Part shown: one piece after another, positions 25,877-34,027 of the stretch
Layout of the letters: the number at the start of each line of letters is the position of its first letter
Position numbering within the stretch: position 1 is the first letter of the stretch
From: Sphingopyxis sp.
GTDB lineage: Bacteria > Pseudomonadota > Alphaproteobacteria > Sphingomonadales > Sphingomonadaceae
NCBI GenBank assembly: GCA_017745175.1
Contig: JAGHZY010000013.1
Coordinates: 1-64,000, forward strand
DNA length: 64,000 bases
Direction: 5' to 3'
Position numbers and translations under genes: made by a program
Notes under the pieces: model-generated
Told to the model about the DNA's origin: nothing
The model's database searches: none
What the model saw: only the letters and a program-made list of their open reading frames with translations

Positions 25877-26731
25877 CTACGGCGCGAAATCGAAACGATT
25901 GAGTAGGTCGGCGAAATGGTCAAGTGTCGCGTCCGGGCGCGCGCCGGCGGCTTCCGCCTTGAGCCTGGCCTCGTCGGCCACATCGGCCTCGGTCCAGTGT
26001 GTGACACGGACCAGCTTCTCCCACAGACCCGGCTCAACCTCGGTGCCATATCGCGCCCAGGCCGAACGCACGCCAGCGCTTGCCGCCATGAAGATGTCAC
26101 GCGAGAGACTGTCACCGATATAGAGCGTCTGCTCGGGCCGCACGCCGAGATCGCGGCAGATGTCGAGCAGGGTGCGCGGGTTAGGCTTCTTGTCGCCTTC
26201 GGGCAGCACCCTGAGCAGGGTTTCGCGTGCCGGAGCGTCAACCCGGTCGGGAAAGCGCGCCGCCGGAGCGTAGAGATGCTCGATGAAATGATCGAGCCCC
26301 AGCCGGTTGACCCGGTACAGACTGTTGGGGATGCGGGCGTCGGTATACGCAACTATCGGGACGCCCCTTTCGGCCAATGCTTTGAGGGTGGCAGTCACCC
26401 CATCATAGAGCTCTAGCCGTTCCTTTCGCACGCTGTTGAACCGGTGGAACGCGGCATCCAGCACCTTTGCCCGTTCGTCGCGACCGAGGCCAGGCAGGCG
26501 CGCCGTCACGCTCGCCGCTTCGAGCAGCGCGAACGGATGTTCCGAGCTACCATGGCGCTGATGCACCGCGCGCAGATCGTCGAGCAGCGTCTCGATATCC
26601 AGATCGAGAATTGCTGCCGCTTTCTCCGCCATCGCGTAAAAGGCCGGCACGAACGAGCTGACCCAGTCGTACAGCGTATTGTCGAGATCCGTGACCAGCA
26701 GCGCTATCGGCCCGGATTTGGTCTGCGTCAC
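25877..26731 (-). CDS. HAD-family hydrolase
   Basis: 284-aa haloacid-dehalogenase-type phosphatase. The nucleophile motif I is VTDLDNTLYDW at the N-terminus, motif II is PIVAYTDAR, and motifs III/IV are KPNPRTLL and TLYIGDSLSRDIFMA. An all-helical cap lies between motifs I and II. It overlaps the metallophosphoesterase gene by four bases (ATGA), so the two are one transcription unit on the minus strand. The substrate is unknown. The paired phosphatases in a defence region suggest nucleotide or phosphate-end processing, which is inference. Confidence 0.88.
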   Translation of the reverse strand: MTQTKSGPIALLVTDLDNTLYDWVSSFVPAFYAMAEKAAAILDLDIETLLDDLRAVHQRHGSSEHPFALLEAASVTARLPGLGRDERAKVLDAAFHRFNSVRKERLELYDGVTATLKALAERGVPIVAYTDARIPNSLYRVNRLGLDHFIEHLYAPAARFPDRVDAPARETLLRVLPEGDKKPNPRTLLDICRDLGVRPEQTLYIGDSLSRDIFMAASAGVRSAWARYGTEVEPGLWEKLVRVTHWTEADVADEARLKAEAAGARPDATLDHFADLLNRFDFAP

Positions 26732-28374
26732 TCGACCACGCTCCAGTCCTCAAGCTTCAGACCGCCATCTTCGAACCGACCGAACGGTGCGCGGAAGGTC
26801 TTGAATCGCTCGAAGCTGCCTTTTGCGCGAGCTCGATACATTAGCACGTCGAGACCCGCCGGGCTGAAATCGAGGAGGTTGAAATAATTGCTGGCACCTT
26901 CGGTTTCCTTCGATCCCGCGCTGCCGCCGCCGACCAGCGATATCTCGCCGAGCTTGTAGTTGGTGCTGGCATGCTCCGGAAGGTCGTAGACCGACGAGCG
27001 CCACAGAAAGGCGCGGTGCTTGTGGCCATGTAGCGCGAGTTGAACCCGGTGCTTGGCTGCCATCCGCTGAATCCGCACTGCATCGACTGCCATGCCATAG
27101 CCTTGCGGAAAGCCGCTATCGGGCTCGATATCCTCGGTGACGGCAAGATGATGGTGGATGGCGAGCAGGCGTAGCGCCGCGCTTGACTGCGGGTCGCTGG
27201 CTGCGGGCCAGCCAAGTCCGATCCGTACTTCTTCCAGCGAGGCCTCATCGATGCGTCCCATGCCGGCGAGGAAATTCTTACCGGTCTGGAGCGATGAGGA
27301 GTTGAGCGCCGCGATCTCGAGCGTCAGCCCCGAGGGTAGCAGCCAGCGCCGCCCCATTGCCAGATGCTTGCTTGGCGGATGCTGGAACAGCCGTTCGTAG
27401 AATGCCTCATAGTTTTTTTTCGCCTGCGCTGGCGCCGCCGTTACCTTCGCGCCGGGTGCATAAGTGTCGTCGGTGCTCCATTGGATGTCGTGATTGCCGG
27501 GCACGACGATCAGGTGGTCGGGGGCAAGGTCTAGCAGCCCAAGCAGCTTGTTCAGCGAATTAAGCGCTTCCTCGAATTCCGCGGTCGCGCCTAGAAAGGT
27601 CAGGTCGCCCGAGACAATCACGCCGCCGATCTGTTTCGCGCCGATCCCGGCCTTGAGCGCGCTGGTCAGTGTGTTGGCGGTTTCCTCAACTTCGCTCTCC
27701 AATCGCCAGACATGATGGTCGCGGAACTTGGCGACCGCGAAGTGGAGGTCGGTAATGTGAAGGATTGTGTTCGATTTAAGCCGCACCACCTCACCTGTGA
27801 CAGCCTCCGGCAGCGCATGGGTCGTTAGCAGGATCTTGTCGGACGGGTCGGAGGCAGCGCTGGGCCGGATCTCCCAGATCGTCAGGTCCATGCCGCGGAG
27901 CTCACTGGACTCGGTGATCTTCTTGTTAACGAAGCGCTGCAACAGCTCCTTGCGGTAATTGGGAAGGTCGGGCGCTTTGCGGAAAGAATAATAGCCAAAA
28001 AACTCGTTCATCGGCTCGATATGATTGAGCCGCATCCAGGCGCGGCTGAACGGACTTTCGCGATAATAGGATGGCACCAGGTCGCGGTCGGTGGGCAGCT
28101 TGACCAGTTCGCCATGTTCCTCAGGCGGGATGATCCCGGTGACGAGCGCGCGATAGACCCGGCCCGCTCCCGAATCGAACAGGCCGACCGCGATAGGTTT
28201 GGCTTCGGTCGCTTTGGCCAACGCATCCCAAACTTCGGCACGATTGTCTTCCGAGGGGCGCTTCCACCAGCCCCACCAGGTAGCGCCATGCTGCTGGATC
28301 ACGGACTGGTGGCTTTCGATCGTCTTCGCGACGAGGTCGCGAAACCGAAACAGAAACTGCAAGTCGTCCACCAT
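26728..28374 (-). CDS. Calcineurin-like metallophosphoesterase with unknown N-terminal domain
   Basis: 548-aa protein. The first 200 residues match nothing known to me (WWGWWKRPSEDNRAEVWDAL and a block on synthesis or action of a small effector cannot be inferred from them). From about residue 205 all metallophosphoesterase motifs are present in order: ILHITDLHFAV, VIVSGDLTFLGA, VVPGNHDIQWS, AIHHHLAV and ALHGHKHRAF. The start at ATG 28374 has a GGAGAGG ribosome site; 40 codons of open frame upstream are ignored. It is the first gene of the pair with the HAD hydrolase. It could act on cyclic nucleotides, nucleic-acid ends or phosphoproteins. Confidence 0.86.
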   Translation of the reverse strand: MVDDLQFLFRFRDLVAKTIESHQSVIQQHGATWWGWWKRPSEDNRAEVWDALAKATEAKPIAVGLFDSGAGRVYRALVTGIIPPEEHGELVKLPTDRDLVPSYYRESPFSRAWMRLNHIEPMNEFFGYYSFRKAPDLPNYRKELLQRFVNKKITESSELRGMDLTIWEIRPSAASDPSDKILLTTHALPEAVTGEVVRLKSNTILHITDLHFAVAKFRDHHVWRLESEVEETANTLTSALKAGIGAKQIGGVIVSGDLTFLGATAEFEEALNSLNKLLGLLDLAPDHLIVVPGNHDIQWSTDDTYAPGAKVTAAPAQAKKNYEAFYERLFQHPPSKHLAMGRRWLLPSGLTLEIAALNSSSLQTGKNFLAGMGRIDEASLEEVRIGLGWPAASDPQSSAALRLLAIHHHLAVTEDIEPDSGFPQGYGMAVDAVRIQRMAAKHRVQLALHGHKHRAFLWRSSVYDLPEHASTNYKLGEISLVGGGSAGSKETEGASNYFNLLDFSPAGLDVLMYRARAKGSFERFKTFRAPFGRFEDGGLKLEDWSVVE

Positions 28375-28694
28375 AGCCTCTCCCCACCCACTTGTTGGGC
28401 AGCAATCGCATGATGGGAATTGCTTCGCTTGTCCATGCCTGCGCATCGAAGAATTGCCGTTTAATTCGGCTTTCTCCGTCTTGCGGCCTGACAATTTTCA
28501 GGCGACGGACGGTCGAAAGCGGACACTCGTTCATCGACACCTAGACACTGCAAAAAAAATCCAGAAATCGCCATCCACCTACGGTTCCCACAGCCCGACA
28601 TCGATCATCGTTCAGGTCGTCCGGTCGAACATTTGCATGATGGCACACGACAACCCGTTGCATGTGCCACGTGCCGACGGCAAACCATAGTGCC
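28375..28694. other. Intergenic region between divergent phosphoesterase and RusA-like genes
   Basis: 320 bp with moderately reduced GC and an A8 run near 28553. No open frame here looks like a protein. It should contain two divergent promoters, but no convincing -35/-10 pair was found by eye. Confidence 0.5.
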
Positions 28695-29168
28695 ATGGAA
28701 GGAGCCGCAAAACCCGTCGAAGCTACAAGCGCGTCCATTTTTCCGCTGGAATTTTATTTGATGGCGGTTCCACTCTCCCTTCAGGCGAGCGGCGCATCGA
28801 AGGAACGGTGGAAAACCACGGTGGCCGAGGCAGCTAAAAAGCGATCGGATGAGACGGTCGAGTTCATTTGGCTTGACGACACTCCCCTCGCCGTCACGAT
28901 CTTCTATTTTCCTTCGGCACCCATGGCAGGTGACATCGACAATATCGTCAAGCCGATCCTCGACGCATTGAACGGCCACGCCTACACAGACGACAGACTG
29001 GTCGAGCGCGTCGTCTCGCAGAAGTTCGAACCCGACGTCGCTTGGTCTTTCAGCTCACCGTCCGCTCAGCTGACGGCGGCGCTCGACGCCATCTCGGCGG
29101 ACGATGAAGCGCAATCCGTCGTATACATCCGGATCGACGACGATCTGAGTTGGAGAACACAACCATGA
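28695..29168 (+). CDS. RusA-like Holliday-junction resolvase fold protein
   Basis: 157-aa protein with the RusA core: a first strand FPLEFYLMAVPLSLQASGAS, then GDIDNIVKPILDALNGHAYT and DDRLVERVVSQKF. The D..DN..K..LDAL...Y.DD pattern carries the metal-binding Asp residues of RusA junction endonucleases. The C-terminal 50 residues are extra. No phage genes are near, so this is not simply a prophage resolvase. It overlaps the following nuclease/HEPN gene by four bases (ATGA), suggesting a two-gene unit. ATG 28695 is chosen; ATG 28662 is also open and neither has a strong ribosome site. Confidence 0.78.
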   Translation: MEGAAKPVEATSASIFPLEFYLMAVPLSLQASGASKERWKTTVAEAAKKRSDETVEFIWLDDTPLAVTIFYFPSAPMAGDIDNIVKPILDALNGHAYTDDRLVERVVSQKFEPDVAWSFSSPSAQLTAALDAISADDEAQSVVYIRIDDDLSWRTQP

Positions 29169-29824
29169 GCACAGCTCGGAATCAACACAGCCAAGAGGAG
29201 CTCGATCTGCTCGCCTCACTACGCAGGCAATACGAGGCGAGAGGCTTCTCGTTCGAGATCGAGCCCGGCCCGCAGGGATTACCCGACTTCCTCGGCTCGT
29301 ACGTACCCGACGCGATTGCGCGGAAGTCAGGCGAGAACGTTGCGATCGAGATCCGAAAGAACCGAAGCCGCGCGAATGAGCTCAGCTTGCAGCAGATCCG
29401 GTCCCGTTTCGACGGTCACTCAGACTGGACGTTCGCCGTTGCCTACGCAGCGGCAGATCCGTTGAAGACTTTAACGATCAAACCTGCGGCAGTGCCAGCG
29501 ATCGAGCGACAGCTTGAGGACGTCCGCACCTTGACAGCGCAAGGGCAAAGCCGTGCCGCTTTCCTACTCGCTTGGTCGTTGCTCGAAGCGACGCTCCTTA
29601 ATGTGGAGGGCGAGGAGGAGGCACGTCCACGGACGCCGGCCAGTGTCCTCCAGGGATTGGCAATGCTGGGTCGCATCGAGCCGGAAGCAGAACATCGCCT
29701 GCGTTCCGCGATCCTTCTACGCAACGCCGTTGTGCACGGAGACCTGACCAAACAACCTACGGCGGAGGACGTTGAGACCGTGGCGTCCGTCGTAGCAGAG
29801 GCGCTGTCCGATGGTTCAGCTTAG
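29165..29824 (+). CDS. Restriction-fold / HEPN-like protein
   Basis: 219-aa protein. Residues 20-90 look like a small restriction-type fold (EARGFSFEIEPGPQGLPDFL then YVPDAIA...AIEIRK, the D...ExK spacing), similar to domains annotated as REase_AHJR-like. Residues 115-215 form a helical bundle ending with LLRNAVVHGDL, in which R186 to H191 is an Rx4H motif of HEPN ribonucleases. Such a pairing suggests a toxin or effector, and the RusA-like protein translated just before it may be a partner. Function is inferred; no experimentally known system with these two genes comes to mind. Confidence 0.72.
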   Translation: MSTARNQHSQEELDLLASLRRQYEARGFSFEIEPGPQGLPDFLGSYVPDAIARKSGENVAIEIRKNRSRANELSLQQIRSRFDGHSDWTFAVAYAAADPLKTLTIKPAAVPAIERQLEDVRTLTAQGQSRAAFLLAWSLLEATLLNVEGEEEARPRTPASVLQGLAMLGRIEPEAEHRLRSAILLRNAVVHGDLTKQPTAEDVETVASVVAEALSDGSA

Positions 29825-30211
29825 CGCGCTCGCCGACCCACAAGATCGTCCTAGCAGCGATCGGGCCAGCACGGCGCCGAAGGCGTGGACGCGTAAGGCA
29901 GTGGATATGTCGGTAGAACTGGTGGTCGCCCGCGAGTCGCCGAGCCACGAAAAACCACAAGTAGGCAGACGAGCGAGTGGGAGCATTAGGTAACGATATG
30001 CGGATAGCTACCGCGTATTTTTAAGATCGTCTGTTGAGACTACCTGATGACTGCGCCTTTTCCTTGAACAAACCTTCTTTGAGGATCTTGCTGCCACGGC
30101 TGCTGGCGGAGGTATCCGCGCCTGAATGGCTCATATTGTCCAATCGGCTGGTTGCCATAGCCGATAGACCCGCTATCCCCTCAGCACAGGCGGATCAGAA
30201 GGAGGCATCGA
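29825..30211. other. Gene-free spacer upstream of dam
   Basis: 387 bp with lower GC than the surroundings and no convincing open frame. It separates the RusA/HEPN pair from the Dam/DGQHR pair and presumably carries the promoter of the latter. No clear promoter or terminator motif is seen. Confidence 0.45.
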
Positions 30212-31003
30212 TTGAAGCCTTTCATTAAGTGGGCGGGCGGCAAGCGGTGGCTTTTGAATGATCCGAGCTTCCGCTTGCCCAGATTTTCCGGACGCTATAT
30301 CGAGCCTTTCTTGGGGGGTGGTGCGATCTTCTTTGCCCTCGGGCCGTCACAGGCGATCCTGTCAGACGTGAATGAGCGCCTCATTGCTACGTACCGATCC
30401 ATTCGTGACGAATGGCAGCTGGTGCAGGCGAGCCTCGCGGAATTCCAGATGAAGCATTCGAAGGAATTCTACTATGCGGAGAGAGCGCGGCAATATGCTG
30501 CTCCTCATCTTCGTGCGGCCCAGTTTCTCTATTTGAATCGCACCTGTTTCAACGGCCTATATCGCGAAAACCTCAAAGGACAATTCAACGTGCCTATCGG
30601 CACCAAGACCCAAGTCACCCTCCCTGACGATGATTTCGAAAAGGCTAGCCAGCTACTGGCGCGCGCAGACCTGCGGAGCGGCGATTTCGAGGCTGTAGTT
30701 GCTGAGGCGCGGAAGGATGATCTTGTTTTCTTGGATCCGCCGTACACGACCGCCCACAATTGCAACGGTTTCGTCAAGTATAATCAGAAGATTTTTACCT
30801 GGGACGATCAAAAACGGCTAATGGCTGCAATTGGCAATGCGAAACAGCGTGGAGCAAAAGTTGTTCTGACAAATGCCGACCACGCCAGCATTCATGACCT
30901 CTACCTAAAACTTGGAGAACCCACGGTGGTTGCGCGCCCCTCTGTTATCGCCGGGTCGGCAAGTTCGCGACGCAGCACCACGGAGGCGCTGTTCATTTTC
31001 TAA
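30212..31003 (+). CDS. dam: Dam-type N6-adenine DNA methyltransferase
   Basis: 263-aa class alpha adenine methyltransferase. The N-terminus KPFIKWAGGKRWLL and YIEPFLGGGAIFFAL form the SAM-binding motif I; LYLNRTCFNGLYRENLKGQF is the D12-class block, and the catalytic motif IV is DLVFLDPPYTTA. The start codon is TTG, set by an AAGGAGG ribosome site at good distance; no upstream ATG fits. It lies 33 bases upstream of the DGQHR gene. In this setting it is more likely the modification part of a defence pair than a housekeeping Dam. Its specificity (GATC or other) is not visible. Confidence 0.92.
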   Translation: MKPFIKWAGGKRWLLNDPSFRLPRFSGRYIEPFLGGGAIFFALGPSQAILSDVNERLIATYRSIRDEWQLVQASLAEFQMKHSKEFYYAERARQYAAPHLRAAQFLYLNRTCFNGLYRENLKGQFNVPIGTKTQVTLPDDDFEKASQLLARADLRSGDFEAVVAEARKDDLVFLDPPYTTAHNCNGFVKYNQKIFTWDDQKRLMAAIGNAKQRGAKVVLTNADHASIHDLYLKLGEPTVVARPSVIAGSASSRRSTTEALFIF

Positions 31004-31036
31004 TTTTGGGCGTCACACTAATATCTGGGGGGAGCT

Positions 31037-33391
31037 TTGGCGTTTATCGATCCTGCGGAAGTGACCACGCTTCGTAGCAAAATCAGCGCGGACAAGTCGC
31101 AGCTGGGCAAGATTTACGTTGCCAAATCATCGAAGTTTCAAACGCGCAATGTCGATCACAGTTTGGTCGAAGGATTGTTGGCGGAAGGCTGGGAGGAGTT
31201 TGGCACGCCGCTCAAGACCAAAACCCGGCTTCGCAAAATAAAAAAACATAATGTGCAGTTCGAGGACGATATTTGGTGTCAGCTCTATCGGCTCGGCTAT
31301 CGAAGACTCAGCGTTGACGAGACCTTCTGCCTGCCGTTCGGCCAAAATGACGCAGACAAAAAGCAGATTGATATCGTCGCAATCGATGATGATTCCGTCT
31401 TGCTGGTAGAGTGCAAATCCAGCGATGTTTCAGCGAAAGCGCCATCCTACAAAACCGAATTCGACGCACTCCGGCTGCGGTTGGATGGCTTCCGCAAGGC
31501 TGTTGATCAGACTTTCGGTGCGGGCCGCCGAATAAAATATATCTTCGCGACGCGGAATCTGCGGCTGGCGCGCGACTCAGCTGATGTCGCTCGCCTCGTC
31601 GAGGCGGGTGGATTCTACTATAATGACAATACGTTCGAATACGTCGACAGCCTGCTGAAATCCTATCGCGATGCTGCCCACTATCAATTCATGGGCATGG
31701 TCATGAAAGGCCAGGCGATCAACAAGAGCAAGATAGAAGTGCCGGCCATAGAGGGCACGATGGGCGACAAGACATATTACATGTTTTCATTAGAACCCGA
31801 GACCTTGCTTAAGATCGGATTTGTACTGCACCGGACCCGCGCGAACGAAGCTGAGATGCCAACCTACCAGCGCCTCCTTGTACCATCCCGACTGAAGGGA
31901 ATTACCAAGTTTATCGATGGTGGTGGGTATTTCCCCAATTCAGCAATTTTGAATTTTAACGAGCGCGAAGCGAAGTTGGATTTTCAGCCACACGCCCGAT
32001 CGAAGGATTCAGAGTCGCGAACCGGCGTACTGAAAATCCCCAACGCTTTCGCCATTGCCTACATTATCGACGGTCAGCATCGCATCTACGGCTATGCCAA
32101 TTCGAAGTTCAAGGCGAGCAACACCATACCTGTCGTGGCGTTCAAAAATCTCGATCCGGGCGACCAGCTCGAACTGTTTATGCAGATCAACGAGAACCAA
32201 AAGGCCGTAAGTCCTACTTTGCGTATTACACTTGAAGAGGATCTCTACTGGAATTCCAGTCGTCTGGATTCCCGGTTGAAGGCGCTACGCTCGTCGGTGA
32301 TCCGCGGCCTCGGCGGCGACCCATCGGGGCCGCTCTACAATAAAATTTCGCTCGGCGAGGATAAGGCTGTCCTTCAAGCCAAGCCCTTCGCGGACGCTCT
32401 CCTTCGGTGCAAGTTGCTGCCCGAAGCAAGGGGCAACAAATTCGTGGACGGGACCACCGCAGCGTCGGTTTACGATGCTGGCAACGTTGATCACGCCGAC
32501 GAGATGGTGAAGGCGCGCAATCGCGCAATTAGTCTCATCAATGCCAGCTACGAATTGGCCGAAGAGTCGTTCAAAGGACATCAGGATGCGTTTCATACAT
32601 ACATCCTCTCGAACCGCGGCAGCTTCGCCTTTGTCTCTCTAATCGGGGACCTGCACGCGTTCGAAGCAGCTCAACGCACGGTCTCAATCAAATCTTCGGC
32701 TGACGAGCGCATCGCCACCTTGGACAAATATCTCACGGTACTGTTCAAAGCACTGCAGTCGATCTCACCGGAAGATGCGGAGGCTCTAACGGGCAAACTT
32801 GGCAGTGGCGCTGAGACGACATGGCTGAGGATTATGCAGAGCTATGTAAATGCTAAGTTCGCTGACTACAATCCGCCTGAATTGCGGGATTGGCGAGAGC
32901 GACAGGACAAGGCGCTGCAAACAGAGGGCAGGGAACTCGGGACCCAGATCGAACGCCATATGAAGCATTTCATTATCGATCAGCTCAAAGCGTTGTTCGG
33001 CGAAAACTGGGATATCGAAATTGGTTCGATCCAGCGAGATTGCGAAAGCCGCGCAAAAGAACAGATAGAAAAGAATTACAAAGAGGGGCTCGGTCGGCAG
33101 GAAATTCACTGGACCGAGCAGTTTTTTATCAAGGACTACAAGGCAATAATAGAAAAATACTGGGCAAAAAGACCTGACGGTGCGCCCGATGCAGAAACAT
33201 TCGAGCAGCATTTTTCAATCAATGTCGGACATGGTTCGAGTAGTAAGGCTGAAAAGATAAAGTGGATTTCCCTGTTTAACACGCTTCGTAACAATTGGGC
33301 TCACGAAGGCACCAAAGAAAAAGGATTGAATAGAAATGACGTTGATCTACTTGCTAAGATCCATGACCGGCTTGGCTTAAATCGCAGCTAG
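31037..33391 (+). CDS. DGQHR-domain protein with N-terminal nuclease-like and C-terminal HEPN-like motif
   Basis: 784-aa protein. Residues 60-190 have a restriction-type core (KQIDIVAIDDDSVLLVECKS, D...ExK). The central DGQHR domain is marked by AYIIDGQHRIYGYA near residue 345 and LFMQINENQKAVS near 385, as in DndB-like and other DNA-modification-linked proteins. The C-terminus ends with a helical region containing FNTLRNNWAHEG, where R750 to H755 form an Rx4H motif. The start is TTG after a GGGGGGAG site. It follows dam closely and is low in GC compared with the conjugation genes, which points to separate acquisition. The combination is unusual; function as restriction partner of Dam is inferred. 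Confidence 0.8.
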   Translation: MAFIDPAEVTTLRSKISADKSQLGKIYVAKSSKFQTRNVDHSLVEGLLAEGWEEFGTPLKTKTRLRKIKKHNVQFEDDIWCQLYRLGYRRLSVDETFCLPFGQNDADKKQIDIVAIDDDSVLLVECKSSDVSAKAPSYKTEFDALRLRLDGFRKAVDQTFGAGRRIKYIFATRNLRLARDSADVARLVEAGGFYYNDNTFEYVDSLLKSYRDAAHYQFMGMVMKGQAINKSKIEVPAIEGTMGDKTYYMFSLEPETLLKIGFVLHRTRANEAEMPTYQRLLVPSRLKGITKFIDGGGYFPNSAILNFNEREAKLDFQPHARSKDSESRTGVLKIPNAFAIAYIIDGQHRIYGYANSKFKASNTIPVVAFKNLDPGDQLELFMQINENQKAVSPTLRITLEEDLYWNSSRLDSRLKALRSSVIRGLGGDPSGPLYNKISLGEDKAVLQAKPFADALLRCKLLPEARGNKFVDGTTAASVYDAGNVDHADEMVKARNRAISLINASYELAEESFKGHQDAFHTYILSNRGSFAFVSLIGDLHAFEAAQRTVSIKSSADERIATLDKYLTVLFKALQSISPEDAEALTGKLGSGAETTWLRIMQSYVNAKFADYNPPELRDWRERQDKALQTEGRELGTQIERHMKHFIIDQLKALFGENWDIEIGSIQRDCESRAKEQIEKNYKEGLGRQEIHWTEQFFIKDYKAIIEKYWAKRPDGAPDAETFEQHFSINVGHGSSSKAEKIKWISLFNTLRNNWAHEGTKEKGLNRNDVDLLAKIHDRLGLNRS

Positions 33392-33404
33392 TGCGTACAA
33401 TCAA

Positions 33405-33434
33405 GCAGCCATGGTAGTCACTATTATCGGCTGC
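33405..33434 (+). terminator. Weak hairpin after the DGQHR gene
   Basis: GCAGCC (33405-33410) can pair with GGCTGC (33429-33434), followed by CATTTT. The loop is 18 bases and the stem only 6 bp, so this is a marginal terminator candidate within the 375-bp gene-free stretch before eexN. Confidence 0.25.
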
Positions 33435-33691
33435 CATTTTCAACTCATCCGCGCGATGGAAGTATAGTATCTTTTGTGATCAGCTTCTATGCACTTAAAC
33501 AAATGACATGAGACGTTATGCAGACTTCATCTTTGCTAACGTGAAAGTTGCCGGGTGTTGAGAACAAGTTCGAGCACTTGCGCCGCCGCTTTTGGCGAAG
33601 CCTGAACATATGCGACGGCCACCCGGCGAAGCTGCCATATCACTTGATTGCCGATTCAGCGAGGTGGGCGCACCAACAACAGTTCTCGATC

Positions 33692-33715
33692 TGAGAGTAT
33701 CTCACGATTTGAGAT
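33692..33715. promoter_or_regulatory. Operator-like cluster of TGAGA half-sites upstream of eexN
   Basis: TGAGA (33692-33696), TCTCA (33700-33704) and TGAGA (33710-33714) alternate in orientation. The second pair is part of a perfect 6-bp inverted repeat ATCTCA/TGAGAT with a 5-base spacer. It stands 50 bp before the eexN start, a typical place for a repressor or activator site. The cognate protein is unknown. Confidence 0.4.
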
Positions 33716-33766
33716 TGTCGTTCGAAGTCCGTGCGATAGACTGCCCGCGAGCCGCGAGAGTGTGTG

Positions 33767-34018
33767 ATGAAAATCCATCTTGTCGGAGCGATGCTCGTTG
33801 GAACCGCGATCGCCGGATGCAGTCCGTCCGAACCACGCAGCACGCAATATTTCGAAGCGCATGTCGATGAGGCGCGGCAGATCGTCGAAGGATGTCGCGA
33901 TGGATCAGTCCGCGGGGCCGAATGCGACAATGCCGACATCGCGGTTCAAACGGTCGAAGCCAAGGAGCGCCGAAAGCGATTTTTGGGTGACGGTAAAGCT
34001 TATACGCCGCGCCAATAA
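33767..34018 (+). CDS. eexN: EexN-family entry-exclusion lipoprotein
   Basis: 83-aa lipoprotein. MKIHLVGAMLVGTAIAGC is a signal peptide with lipobox and lipidated Cys18. The mature part has the EexN pattern EARQIVEGCRDGSVRGAECD. Such proteins, like TrbK, block entry of a related element into the host cell and are normally encoded within the trb operon. Here it is about 32 kb from trbJ/trbL and on the opposite strand. The C-terminus KRFLGDGKAYTPRQ nearly repeats that of TrbJ (RRFLGDGKAYTPPR). ATG 33767 is taken as start; a GTG lies one codon before. It converges with the NT-HEPN gene nine bases away. Confidence 0.88.
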   Translation: MKIHLVGAMLVGTAIAGCSPSEPRSTQYFEAHVDEARQIVEGCRDGSVRGAECDNADIAVQTVEAKERRKRFLGDGKAYTPRQ

Positions 34019-34027
34019 CGGGATTGG

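Noticed and set aside
30212..33391. BREX or Dnd phosphorothioation system
   Set aside because: No pglX/pglZ/brxC or dndC/dndD genes nearby; the DGQHR domain alone is not enough.
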